56,180 bases of DNA. Source: Deltaproteobacteria bacterium. Lineage in GTDB: Bacteria > SAR324 > NAC60-12. A program made the translations under genes and the position numbers. Shown piece after piece: positions 29,265-38,687 of the stretch. The stretch is from positions 5,160 through 61,339 of the forward strand of contig NYUB01000088.1 of assembly GCA_002683785.1 (NCBI GenBank), read 5' to 3'. Positions within the stretch are counted from its first letter, which is position 1. Each line of letters begins with the position of its first letter. The notes beneath the pieces are model-generated. The model did no database searches. It had not been told where the DNA came from and saw only the letters and a list, made by a program, of their open reading frames with translations.

Positions 29265-30473
29265 TTGTGCCAGTTGAAAACAAAAATATGCTTTGAAATG
29301 AGGAGATCTATGAATAAGAAAATATTAGGAGTTCTGATCGTATTTGGGCTTATGGGCTCACCGCTTTATGCCGAGAAAGTGAAAGTTGGATTCATGACCA
29401 CTCTCTCGGGACCAGCCGGCATCATCGGTAAACAAATGAAGCATGCTTTCCAATTGGGATTGGATCACATTGGCAATGCCTTTGGTGGAATGGAAAGTTC
29501 TGTCATCTATGGAGATGATCAACGTAAACCCGATGTTGCCAAGCAACTGGCCGACAAGATGGTCAAGAAACATCAAGTGCATTTCGTCACAGGAGTCATC
29601 TGGTCGAATTTGCTGGTCGCGATCCATGGACCAGTCACACGTTCCAATACATTTCTTGTCAGTGCCAACGCAGGTCCCTCGACGGTTGCAGGCAAGCGCT
29701 GTTCTGAGAATTTCTTTAATGTTTCCTGGCAGAATGACCAAACTCCTGAAGCGATGGGTAAATACCTTCAGGATAACGGCATCAATAATGTCTACTTGAT
29801 GGCCCCGAATTATCAGGCGGGAAAGGATATGCTGGCAGGTGTGCAACGTTATTATAAGCGCAAGATTTCCGGAAAGGTTTTCACTAAACTGGGACAGAAG
29901 GATTTCCAGGCTGAAATTTCTACCCTTCGTGCATCAAACCCTGGAGCAGTTTTTGTCTTCCAGCCCGGAGGAATGGGGATCAATTTTGTGAAACAGTACA
30001 ACCAGGCAGGTTTGATGGGTTCAGTTCCACTTTACACGGCATTCACCGTGGATGCGGTTTCCCTTCCGGCCCTCAAAGGTTCAGCAGTGGGAGTGTTGGG
30101 AACCCAAACTTGGAGTCCTGACCTGGATAATCCAGTCAATCGCAGATTTGTACGTGATTTCCGCAAAAAATATGGTTATATCCCATCCTTCTATGCGGCG
30201 CAGTCTTATGACCTGGTCCGTTTCATCGATCACGCCATCCGTGTTGCAGGAGGGATTTCAGATCGGGACGCATTGCGTGATGCAATGCGTTTGGGAGGCT
30301 ACCCTAGCACCCGTGGGAATCTGCGTTTCAACAACAACCACTTCCCAATTCAGAATTTCTACCTGCGTGAAGCGGTCAAAGACTCCGATGGAAGTTATAC
30401 CACCAAGATCATCGACACCGTCTTCACCGATCACGGAGACAATTACGCCAAAGACTGCCGGATGAAATGGTAA
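29265..30473 (+). CDS. ABC transporter periplasmic substrate-binding protein (branched-chain amino acid / aromatic type; start probably 29310)
   Basis: Signal peptide MNKKILGVLIVFGLMGSPLYA, VKVGFMTTLSGPAGIIGKQMKHAFQLGLD, NTFLVSANAGPSTVAGKRCSENFFNVSWQNDQTPEAMGKY. Confidence 0.9.
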   Translation: MCQLKTKICFEMRRSMNKKILGVLIVFGLMGSPLYAEKVKVGFMTTLSGPAGIIGKQMKHAFQLGLDHIGNAFGGMESSVIYGDDQRKPDVAKQLADKMVKKHQVHFVTGVIWSNLLVAIHGPVTRSNTFLVSANAGPSTVAGKRCSENFFNVSWQNDQTPEAMGKYLQDNGINNVYLMAPNYQAGKDMLAGVQRYYKRKISGKVFTKLGQKDFQAEISTLRASNPGAVFVFQPGGMGINFVKQYNQAGLMGSVPLYTAFTVDAVSLPALKGSAVGVLGTQTWSPDLDNPVNRRFVRDFRKKYGYIPSFYAAQSYDLVRFIDHAIRVAGGISDRDALRDAMRLGGYPSTRGNLRFNNNHFPIQNFYLREAVKDSDGSYTTKIIDTVFTDHGDNYAKDCRMKW

Positions 30474-30482
30474 GTCCGTTTT

Positions 30483-30514
30483 CACAAGCCTGGCAGAATC
30501 TCCAAAGGCTTGTG
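30483..30514 (+). other. intergenic stem-loop between SBP and permease genes
   Basis: CACAAGCCT-(14 nt)-AGGCTTGTG perfect 9-bp arms, no following T-run. Confidence 0.6.
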
Positions 30515-30559
30515 AGACAAGGGCGTCAACTCACCCAAAGGACTCCGGACTGAAAAGAC

Positions 30560-31480
30560 ATGGGACTGCTGCTAATTGAGCAAGCATTCAACGGTCTTCA
30601 GTTCGGAGTGATGCTGTTCCTGATTGCCGCTGGACTGACCCTGGTCTTCGGCATCATGGACTTGGTCAACCTCTCCCACGGTTCATTGGTGATGGTCGGA
30701 GCTTATCTGGCGACGACCTTGATCGAATGGACCGGATCCTTCCTGCTCGGAATTCTGTTTGCACTGCCTGCTACGTTTCTTGTCGGAGTGGTGGTGGAAG
30801 TTTTGGTGTTGAGGACTCTTTATGAGCGGGATCACCTGGACCAGGTTTTGGCCACCTTCGGGCTGATCCTTTTTTTCAATGAAGTGATTCGCATCGTCTG
30901 GGGGCCTGCCTCGCTCTATTCCGGTCTGCCCGAAGGTTTATCTGGTCATGTCGAAATCCTTCCCGGTGTTCCCTATCCCACTTTTCGCTTGATGATCATA
31001 CTGGCTGGGTTGCTGGTAGCAGTTTTGATTTATGTCATCGTTGCCAAAACGAGGCTTGGCATGCTCATCCGTGCCGGAGCGAGCAATCGTGAAATGGCGG
31101 GTGCACTCGGAGTCAACATCCGTATGCTGTTCACCCTGGTCTTCGGTCTGGGTGCCAGTTTCGCAGGACTCGCCGGGATGATGCTGGGGCCCTTGACGAG
31201 TGTTGAACCTGGCATGGGAGAACCTCTTTTGATTTTGGCCTTTGTTGTGATCATCATTGGTGGGATCGGTTCCATCCGTGGAGCCTTCATTGCCTCTATT
31301 TTAGTCGGCCTTGTGGATACCCTCGGGCGGGTTTTCCTGCCTATGCTGTTGAGAAGCATGGTTGCTGATTCCACTGCCGACGGGGTGGGACCCGCACTCG
31401 CTTCTATGCTGATCTATATCCTGATGGCCGGAATTCTTGTCATTCGTCCGCGAGGGCTCTTTCCCGCTCGAACCGGTTAA
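30560..31480 (+). CDS. livH: branched-chain amino acid-type ABC permease (LivH)
   Basis: FNGLQFGVMLFLIAAGLTLVFGIMDLVNLSHGSLVMVGAYLA; GGIGSIRGAFIASILVGLVDTLGR. Confidence 0.93.
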   Translation: MGLLLIEQAFNGLQFGVMLFLIAAGLTLVFGIMDLVNLSHGSLVMVGAYLATTLIEWTGSFLLGILFALPATFLVGVVVEVLVLRTLYERDHLDQVLATFGLILFFNEVIRIVWGPASLYSGLPEGLSGHVEILPGVPYPTFRLMIILAGLLVAVLIYVIVAKTRLGMLIRAGASNREMAGALGVNIRMLFTLVFGLGASFAGLAGMMLGPLTSVEPGMGEPLLILAFVVIIIGGIGSIRGAFIASILVGLVDTLGRVFLPMLLRSMVADSTADGVGPALASMLIYILMAGILVIRPRGLFPARTG

Positions 31481-31494
31481 CCGCTGATTTTTCC

Positions 31495-32466
31495 ATGAGT
31501 GCTGATAAACTCTGGATCACGTGGGCAGGTATGGCCTTGCTGGCGCTCATTCCCATCCTGATCCAGGTGTTCGAACTTCCGGTTTTCTACACGGAGATGT
31601 TTTGTCGGATCATGATCCTTGCCCTCGCCGCAATGAGCCTCGATTTGATTCTCGGTTTTGGAGGAATGGTCAGTTTCGGACATGCGGTTTATCTTGGAAT
31701 CGGATCTTACACCGTGGGGATTTTCAGTTTTTACGAAATCGATAACGGTTTCATCCAATTCCCTGCAACCCTGGTGATTTGTGGAATTTTTGCCCTGCTG
31801 ATTGGAATGATGAGTCTGAGGACGAGTGGCGTTTATTTCATCATGATCACTTTGGCTTTTGCACAGATGGTTTTTTTTCTTGGCATCAGCCTCGAAGAAT
31901 TCGGAGGTGACGACGGAATGCCCGTTTATCGCAGTGAGTTCGGTGGATGGATCGATCTTAATGATCCCCTCAGTTTTTACTACTTCGTTTTTGCCATACT
32001 GCTGCTGTTGCTTTTCCTCTGCCACCGCATCATCCATTCCCGTTTCGGGATGGTTCTTCAAGGCTGCAAATCGAATGAAGCACGGATGCAAGCCCTGGGG
32101 TTTCCAACCTATCGTTACAAGCTTGCAGCATTTGTCATCTCCGGAATGATCTGCGGCATTGCCGGAGCGCTTTTTGCCAACTGGAATGAATTTGTCTCGC
32201 CTGCAATCATGCACTGGACCCGATCCGGAGATTTATTGATCATGGTCATTCTCGGCGGTATGGGGACCCTCTTTGGGCCGGTATTGGGAACGGTGCTGTT
32301 TCTGCTTCTTGAAGAATACCTTCCTGAGTGGATGGATGCCTTGTTATTCCCGGGTGCTGGAGAACACTGGATGGGAGTAATGGGCCCCTTGCTGATTCTG
32401 CTTGTTCTATTCGCCCGTGGAGGGATTCATTCACTGCTCGGCCGCTTGAGAATCAGAAATGGCTGA
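31495..32466 (+). CDS. livM: branched-chain amino acid-type ABC permease (LivM)
   Basis: AAMSLDLILGFGGMVSFGHAVYLGIGSYT; GDLLIMVILGGMGTLFGPVLGTVLFLLLEEYL. Confidence 0.93.
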   Translation: MSADKLWITWAGMALLALIPILIQVFELPVFYTEMFCRIMILALAAMSLDLILGFGGMVSFGHAVYLGIGSYTVGIFSFYEIDNGFIQFPATLVICGIFALLIGMMSLRTSGVYFIMITLAFAQMVFFLGISLEEFGGDDGMPVYRSEFGGWIDLNDPLSFYYFVFAILLLLLFLCHRIIHSRFGMVLQGCKSNEARMQALGFPTYRYKLAAFVISGMICGIAGALFANWNEFVSPAIMHWTRSGDLLIMVILGGMGTLFGPVLGTVLFLLLEEYLPEWMDALLFPGAGEHWMGVMGPLLILLVLFARGGIHSLLGRLRIRNG

Positions 32467-33235
32467 AATATTACTCAAAACCGAGAAGCTGACCAAATCC
32501 TTTGGAGGCCTGGTTGCAATCAGCGAGCTTTCCATGGAGGTTGAAGAAGGAGAGATACACGCCGTAATTGGGCCCAACGGGGCCGGGAAAACCACCTTGA
32601 TCGCCCAACTTTCGGGATCCCTCAGACCGGATTCCGGAAGTATTTTTTTCCAGAATCAGGACATTACCCAACTTCCAGAATACCGCCGAAGTTCCCTGGG
32701 ACTGGCCCGCTCCTTCCAGATCACGAGTGTGCTCCAGAATTTTTCCGCACTGGATAATGTCGCACTTGCCGTTCAGGCCCAGGCTGGTCACTCATTTCGG
32801 TTCTGGAGCAAAGCCCGGAAAGCAACCGATCTGAGAGAGCCTGCCCTCAATGTGCTAGAAAAAATTGGTCTTTCTGAACGGGTGGATGTTCCTGCCTCAA
32901 GTCTCAGCCACGGAGAGCAAAGGCAATTGGAACTGGCGATGGCGCTTGCAACCCGACCGAAAATGCTTTTGCTCGACGAACCCATGGCCGGGATGGGGGT
33001 TGAGGAAAGTCAGCGCATGGTCGAGGTCTTGGCGGAACTAAAGGGAACACACACACTGGTGCTCATCGAACATGATATGGATGCCGTCTTTGCCCTGGCC
33101 GACCGCATCACGGTTCTTGTCTATGGACAGTCCATTGCTTGTGACACCCCCCCAAACATACGTTCCAACCCTGAAGTCCGAAAAGCATACTTGGGTGAAG
33201 GCGAAGAATCCTCTGAAACATTTGTGGATGAATAA
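32459..33235 (+). CDS. livG: branched-chain amino acid-type ABC ATPase (LivG)
   Basis: Walker A GPNGAGKTT; signature LSHGEQRQLELAMALATRPKMLLLDEPMAGMG; IEHDMDAVFALADRITVLVYG. Confidence 0.95.
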   Translation: MAEILLKTEKLTKSFGGLVAISELSMEVEEGEIHAVIGPNGAGKTTLIAQLSGSLRPDSGSIFFQNQDITQLPEYRRSSLGLARSFQITSVLQNFSALDNVALAVQAQAGHSFRFWSKARKATDLREPALNVLEKIGLSERVDVPASSLSHGEQRQLELAMALATRPKMLLLDEPMAGMGVEESQRMVEVLAELKGTHTLVLIEHDMDAVFALADRITVLVYGQSIACDTPPNIRSNPEVRKAYLGEGEESSETFVDE

Positions 33236-33249
33236 CCTGAAACAGTTCT

Positions 33250-34116
33250 ATGCCTGAGTTGCACTTTGAAGCATTGCATCCCGACTTTGGAGCAAAAGTG
33301 ACGGGGTTGTCATTCACAGATAGACTGAGTCAAGAGATCGTTTCAGAAATTCAAAAGGCGATTGATCAGTATTCACTCCTCCATTTTCCGAACCAGAAGA
33401 TGAACGATGAATCCCACATGGTCATTACACGATGTCTGGGTGAACCTGAGGCAGAACACGTGACTTACGGCAAGACCGGAAAGATCGTTTATTTTGGAAC
33501 GGTTGGCAACGTGATGGATGACGACAGTAAAAAGGATGGAACGGATCCGAGCACGCTTTACCAGAAAGGAAATGAACTCTGGCATTCGGATTCTTCATTC
33601 AGAAAAATACCATCATACTTCTCGATCACCCATGCCTATGAAGTTCCAGGTGAAGGAGGTGAGACCGAGTTTGCAAGCATGCGCTCTGCCTATGCCCGGC
33701 TGCCTCGGGAAAAGCAGGAAAAAATCGAAAACCTCAGCTGTATCCATGATTATGTTTTTTCACGCAGCCCTGTTGCACCAGTGAACCCTAAGCACGCGGC
33801 TTCCTTGCCACCGGTGGAGCATAAACTAGTCAGGACCAATCCTGTGAATGGACTGAAAAACTACTTTGTCGGTTCCCATGCCCGTTCTGTGGTAGGCTGG
33901 CATGGGGTCGAAAGCCGGAAACTGCTCGATGATTTGCTGGAATGGTCGACTCAACCAAAGGATGTTTATTCCCACAAGTGGGCAGCAGGTGACACGGTTG
34001 TCTGGGATAACCGTTGCTTACTTCACCGTGGGGCAGGCTATAACGCAGATCGCTGGCGTCGCAGGATGCGTCAAACGCGTGTTGCGGGGAAAGTTTCTAC
34101 ACTTGAGGAACCGTAA
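33250..34116 (+). CDS. TauD/TfdA-family Fe(II)/2-oxoglutarate dioxygenase
   Basis: LHFPNQKMNDE, ELWHSDSSFRKIPSYFSITHAYEVPGEGGETEFASMRSAYARLP, DTVVWDNRCLLHRG...RRRMRQTRVAG. Confidence 0.93.
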   Translation: MPELHFEALHPDFGAKVTGLSFTDRLSQEIVSEIQKAIDQYSLLHFPNQKMNDESHMVITRCLGEPEAEHVTYGKTGKIVYFGTVGNVMDDDSKKDGTDPSTLYQKGNELWHSDSSFRKIPSYFSITHAYEVPGEGGETEFASMRSAYARLPREKQEKIENLSCIHDYVFSRSPVAPVNPKHAASLPPVEHKLVRTNPVNGLKNYFVGSHARSVVGWHGVESRKLLDDLLEWSTQPKDVYSHKWAAGDTVVWDNRCLLHRGAGYNADRWRRRMRQTRVAGKVSTLEEP

Positions 34117-34157
34117 CCTCTGCTGCCTGATGTACTGACATTGATCTGAATTTGAGG

Positions 34158-34412
34158 ATGCTGCTGAAAATCATGCTGGTATTGTCTGTTCTGCTTGGAA
34201 CAAGCGGAATGATTTTTCTTCAATTCTATGCAGAAGCTCAGGAAGCATGTGAAAGGATCAGTGATCAATGTGTAGATGCAGGATTTGCCTGGGAGGCATC
34301 CGGGAAACTGATGCTTCTAACGGCGATCTTCACGGTCATTACGGGGCTCATGAACCTGTTTGTCCATCATTTGAAGGAGAGGATGTCAGAAACAGAAAGA
34401 AAACGAGGCTGA
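34158..34412 (+). CDS. small membrane protein, hypothetical
   Basis: MLLKIMLVLSVLLGTSGMIFLQFYAEAQEACERISDQCVDAGFAWEASGKLMLLTAIFTVITGLMNLF: two TMs. Confidence 0.5.
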   Translation: MLLKIMLVLSVLLGTSGMIFLQFYAEAQEACERISDQCVDAGFAWEASGKLMLLTAIFTVITGLMNLFVHHLKERMSETERKRG

Positions 34413-34428
34413 CTCGGCAGAAGGTTTT

Positions 34429-35262
34429 TTAGAGTTTTCTCGTATTTTTTTCTGCTCCGGCGTAGAGGACACTCCTCAAAGCCTGGGTGGCCTTCTCATG
34501 GAATTGGACGGCATCAGGGTCAAAGTCGTTTCTGGGGACAGGAGTCGGTTCGAAATGCTTGAAATCATCCTGACCGCGGACCAGTGCGGCACTGTCCCAA
34601 TTGCCCACAATCTGTTTTGTATCTGGAGGCATGTAGTGCATCGAAATTCCTATCCGGCGGTCATCCGAATCATTGGGACCTGATGCATGGGCAATGCGAT
34701 AATTATGGATCGACATTTGCCCCGCTTCAAGAGGCATCAACACGGATTCTGATTCATCAACGCCTTCCGAGATTTCCTGACCGCGTGTCAGCATGTTATC
34801 ATGATGATAGCGATCATCATGGGGCAACACCTCCCCCCGGTGTGTCCCGGGCATCACCCTCATGCATCCGCTTTTCTGGGATGCTGGTGATAGAGCAAGC
34901 CAGGCAGTCAAAACATTTTTACTGGATAAACCCCAGTATCGGGTATCCTGATGCCATGAAACAAAACTTTGGGAATGGGCTTCCTTGATCCAGAAGATGG
35001 TGTTCCAGCAGAGGATATCAGAACCGATCAGGTCTTCAACAGGATCCAGAATACGTGGATCACGGATCAGATCATCCAGCCATTTGAAGAGCAGGTGTGA
35101 TTTGTTCCGCTGAGACGCCTCCAGTTTACCATCTTGGGTCGCTTCAAAGGACTCCAGTTTTTCACGACACGTTTTCAATTCTGAGTCGGAAAGCACCTCA
35201 ACCGGAAACACATAGCCGAATTTCTCAAAATCCTCGATTTCGTTCTGATTGAATGGGCTCAT
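34429..35262 (-). CDS. phytanoyl-CoA dioxygenase (PhyH) family protein
   Basis: SFVSWHQDTRYWGLSSKNVLTAWLALSPASQKSGCMRVMPGTHRGEVLPH; YRIAHASGPNDSDDRRIGISMHYMP. Confidence 0.93.
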   Translation of the reverse strand: MSPFNQNEIEDFEKFGYVFPVEVLSDSELKTCREKLESFEATQDGKLEASQRNKSHLLFKWLDDLIRDPRILDPVEDLIGSDILCWNTIFWIKEAHSQSFVSWHQDTRYWGLSSKNVLTAWLALSPASQKSGCMRVMPGTHRGEVLPHDDRYHHDNMLTRGQEISEGVDESESVLMPLEAGQMSIHNYRIAHASGPNDSDDRRIGISMHYMPPDTKQIVGNWDSAALVRGQDDFKHFEPTPVPRNDFDPDAVQFHEKATQALRSVLYAGAEKNTRKL

Positions 35263-35471
35263 GGGGATCCTTTCTTATCCGGATTAAATCAATGCCAAAC
35301 TCTCAACCACTGGCTAAGATAATCCATCAGTCCCTGGCATTCAATGCCTTAAATCTTGATGGGAGTTGTGAAAGGATCATTCAAATTCGCTCTGTTGAAT
35401 GGATTCTTAACTAACAGAAAATAATTTATATCCGTGAGTCATGGGAGCAGAGATCTGCTCCCACCTTGGTA

Positions 35472-36662
35472 TTATCCCATTTTCAGTACGATGGCTGCTG
35501 CAGTATCCCCAGCTGCACAGCCCGCAACCAGCAGATAACCACCACCCAGCAAGGCCAATTCTTCGATGCCTTCGATGATCAAACGTCCGACGGTCGGCCC
35601 CTGGGGATGTCCGAAAATGAGGGAGCAACCGTAATTGTTCATCATCTCTGCATCCAGTCCAAGCGTTTGGGCCAGATAAAGATCGTTGGCAGCAAAGGGG
35701 TTGTGGGTTTTGATGACCTTCAAATCTCCGGGTGTGAGATCGGCACCTTCAAGCGCCATCTGTGATGCAGGAGTGACTGCCATCGCCATGTGCGCTTTTT
35801 TGGCACGGGCGTATCCGTATGACAGAATCCGGATAATCCGGTTTGGGTCTTCACTCAATTCCATGGCCTTGTCCCGGGTGGTCAGTGTCAGCGCACATTG
35901 TCCATCCGCAGGATGCGTCTGGGTTCCAAAAGTGTGAACGCCGTCGGGGATGACGGGACGAAGTTTAGCCAGACCTTCAGCGGTGCTTTCCATCACCCCT
36001 TCATCGGCGTCCACCGTGAGGGTTTGCTTTCTGGAAATTTTGAGTTCCACCGGAAACATATAGCCTTTCTGAAAAGTACGGTCCTGTTCGAGTGCTTGCT
36101 GATACTGCTGAAAACGTCGCACCGTGAGTTCATCACACTGTTCACGGCTGATTCCTGAGGCCCCAGCCACGTTTTCTGCAGTCTGGATCATCGCTCCACC
36201 TGCCCAGGGATCGAGGTTGAAATTGTCCATCACCCAGTCTTCCGAAACCACCTGCCCGCCCGGTCCTTTGGGATTGGGCCAGATGCTGTGCGGACCGTTC
36301 GAACAGCGGTCGCTCATCAGGCAGTATGCGGTATCGTACATGCCGGTTTCAACACCCATCCCCGCCTGATAAACAGAAATGGTGGAGGTGGAGCAGGCCT
36401 GGTTGATCATCACTCCCGGAACCGAATCGGCTCCGATCAGCGCGGAGGCCCAAGGACCTCCGTAAAATCCCCGGGGCTGGTGCACCGTGGAACCGAGAAA
36501 CAGATAATCGATGATTTTCGGATCCCATTGTTTCTTTTCAAGCCAGCGACGGGATGTTTCCGCTCCCAGGGTGATTGCGTTTTCCTGGGCAAAGCTCCCC
36601 TGCCAGCGGGCAAAAGGAGAGCTGTAATAACCGCGGTAGGGAATGAAGGCATGGTTTAGCAT
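35472..36662 (-). CDS. thiolase family protein (acetyl-CoA acyltransferase-like)
   Basis: NQACSTSTISVYQAGMGVETG active Cys; HNPFAAND; GCSLIFGHPQGPTVGR; GGGYLLVAGCAAGDTAAAIVL. Confidence 0.88.
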   Translation of the reverse strand: MLNHAFIPYRGYYSSPFARWQGSFAQENAITLGAETSRRWLEKKQWDPKIIDYLFLGSTVHQPRGFYGGPWASALIGADSVPGVMINQACSTSTISVYQAGMGVETGMYDTAYCLMSDRCSNGPHSIWPNPKGPGGQVVSEDWVMDNFNLDPWAGGAMIQTAENVAGASGISREQCDELTVRRFQQYQQALEQDRTFQKGYMFPVELKISRKQTLTVDADEGVMESTAEGLAKLRPVIPDGVHTFGTQTHPADGQCALTLTTRDKAMELSEDPNRIIRILSYGYARAKKAHMAMAVTPASQMALEGADLTPGDLKVIKTHNPFAANDLYLAQTLGLDAEMMNNYGCSLIFGHPQGPTVGRLIIEGIEELALLGGGYLLVAGCAAGDTAAAIVLKMG

Positions 36663-36761
36663 CTTGAATGACTCCGTAATCAGGTTATCTTGAAATATTA
36701 CGCATGGAAGACTTCATTCTGGACGGAGGTATATGCCGTCTTTCAGAAAAAGAATAAATCT

Positions 36762-38342
36762 TCACCATTCCATGGCAGGAGAGTCTTTGTCCAGCAGTTC
36801 GAGCATTGTTCCGGATTGGATGAGGTCTGCCACAACCTCGAGCGGATCAGTCAATGGGAGATCCCGATCCAGATAGGGGATTTTTTCACGAACCAGTTGC
36901 AGGACCTCCAAGGTCTTGGAACTGAGCTGGTCACTTCCACGAATATCCGCCGCCTGACAGGCACAGATCAGTTCGAAAGCTGTGATGAGACGTGTATTGC
37001 GCAATATGTCCCGTGCCCTTCTTGCCCCAATCAGACCCATTGAAACATGATCCTGAAAATCACCGGTGGAGGTCAACGTCTGAATCGAAACGGGCGTGCA
37101 GAGCGAACGGTTTTCGGCAGTCAGGGAGGTGGCCGCAAACTGTCCTCCCATCAGCCCCAGTCGCAGCCCTGGATTCTCCCTGCAGAGAAAGGGCGGAAGC
37201 CCTACGTTGTGGTCAGGGTCGAGAAAACGGTCGGTCCGCCGGTCCGAGAGGTTGCAGAGGTTCGTCAAGACGATGGAAAGCTGGTCCATGGCATTGGCGA
37301 TGTACTGCCCGTGAAAGTTGGCATTATGAAACGCCTCCCCGTGTTCCACCAAAATCAGCGGATTGTCATTGGTCGAATTGAGTTCGGTCTTTACTGTCTG
37401 CTCGATGAAGAGGGTGGTATCGAGCACCGGACCCAGAATCTGTGGGGTGGCACGGATCGAATAAGGGTCTTCGATCTGTTGTTCCAGCCCTTCCGGTTCT
37501 TCGCTCCGCAGTTCTCGCAGCCAGCGTTCGACCTCCTCATCCTGGACCACCATTTTGCTGTCAGAAAGGATGTCGAAGATGGATGCTGCCACCCGGATTT
37601 GTCCCGGATGCGGTTTATTTTCATGTGCGGCCGGATGGAAGGGCATGATCTTGCCCTTCAGCACCTCAATGCTGAGGCTGGAAATAAGCAGGTAGTTCTT
37701 GATCAGGGTTTTTGCATCTGAGGTCAGACAGGCTGCGATGCCGGTCATCGTCGAGGTGCCGTTGATCAACGCCAGGCCTTCCTTGTAGCCCAGTACCATC
37801 GGTTTGATTCCGGCCCGTTCCAGGGCTTCGCTGCCGGAGACGATTTCCCCCTCGAAGGAGGCACGCCAATACCCGCATCCAACCATTGCCACACAGGCCA
37901 GCGGTCCCAGGTCTCCGCTTGCTCCCAGGGATCCCTGTTCGGGAATGCAGGGCAGGATGCCGGCGTTGTAAAGATCGACGTATTTTTTATAGTTCTCGAA
38001 GCTGATCGCGGAAGCACCGCGGCCCAGGGAATTGAGACGGGCGAGCATTGTCGCCCGTACATATTCATCATCCAGGAGACGGCCGACGTTGGAGGCTACG
38101 CCGCGAAGGATGTTGTTCTGCAAAGCCTCGGCGTAGGCGGGCGGAACCAGCCAGTTGACAAAACCTCCGACTCCTGTGGTGACGCCATAGATCACCCGGC
38201 CTGAATCGACAAACTGATCCAGAAGCTTCCTGGAAGCCCGAACGCGTTCCTCGATTTCAGGGGATATTTCCACCCAGAACTCCGGGTGCCGTGCCATTTC
38301 GGTGATTTGTTCGACGCTAAGGGTGCTTCCATCGAGAATCAT
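36762..38342 (-). CDS. MIO-family aromatic amino acid ammonia-lyase/aminomutase, paralog 1
   Basis: RVIYGVTTGVGGFVNWLVPPAYAEALQNNILRGVASNVG; MIO triad GSLGASGDLGPLA; NGTSTMTG; FHGQYIANAMDQLSI; start placed at ATG 38342 after AAGGAGGGAAAA. Confidence 0.9.
   Translation of the reverse strand: MILDGSTLSVEQITEMARHPEFWVEISPEIEERVRASRKLLDQFVDSGRVIYGVTTGVGGFVNWLVPPAYAEALQNNILRGVASNVGRLLDDEYVRATMLARLNSLGRGASAISFENYKKYVDLYNAGILPCIPEQGSLGASGDLGPLACVAMVGCGYWRASFEGEIVSGSEALERAGIKPMVLGYKEGLALINGTSTMTGIAACLTSDAKTLIKNYLLISSLSIEVLKGKIMPFHPAAHENKPHPGQIRVAASIFDILSDSKMVVQDEEVERWLRELRSEEPEGLEQQIEDPYSIRATPQILGPVLDTTLFIEQTVKTELNSTNDNPLILVEHGEAFHNANFHGQYIANAMDQLSIVLTNLCNLSDRRTDRFLDPDHNVGLPPFLCRENPGLRLGLMGGQFAATSLTAENRSLCTPVSIQTLTSTGDFQDHVSMGLIGARRARDILRNTRLITAFELICACQAADIRGSDQLSSKTLEVLQLVREKIPYLDRDLPLTDPLEVVADLIQSGTMLELLDKDSPAMEW
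37531..37582. repeat. 52-nt tract identical to 40925-40976 within the paralogous MIO genes
   Basis: acctcctcatcctggaccaccattttgctgtcagaaaggatgtcgaagatgg present in both copies. Confidence 0.9.
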
Positions 38343-38383
38343 TTTTCCCTCCTTGTTAAATTTTAATTGGCCGTTGGTCAAAG

Positions 38384-38678
38384 TCAGGAATCCTTGATCC
38401 TTCTTATCAGCTTTGCCTTGGATTCATATTTGGGAAGCGTTCCCTGATCAATCAGTTCCACTTCTGTCCGAAAAATCAGTTTTTTCGCAGTAGTTCCAGT
38501 TCCTCAAAATATGGCACATCATCACGCTTCAGCCCGGTACCATTGAATTGTGCCTGGGAAAAAGATGAATGACCCAGATATGATCGATTCCATTCTAAAA
38601 AGCCTCCTGCGGAACTTTTAAGAAGGGTTCCTCCGGCAGGGTTTCCATCGATTTGTTCCAGCATCCTGTATCGCTCAT
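38384..38678 (-). pseudogene. internally deleted, frameshifted remnant of a PaaK-like phenylacetate/aryl-CoA ligase
   Basis: SD GAGGAGG + ATG at 38678: MSDTGCWNKSMETLPEEPFLKVPQEAF*, then in another frame FNGTGLKRDDVPYFEELELLRKN*, then in a third frame IFRTEVELIDQGTLPKYESKAKLIRRIKDS* (PaaK C-terminal-like EVELVxxGTLPRxExKAxR). Confidence 0.6.
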
Positions 38679-38687
38679 TTTTCCTCC

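Noticed and set aside
31477-32214. 245-aa minus-strand ORF antisense to livM
   Set aside because: Low-complexity His/Gln/Lys-rich translation with no motif; livM on the plus strand is unmistakable, so this is a shadow ORF.
37047-37721. 224-aa plus-strand ORF antisense to MIO-1
   Set aside because: A similar open frame occurs opposite MIO-2 (40705-41169), explained by codon bias of the homologous gene pair, not by an independent gene.
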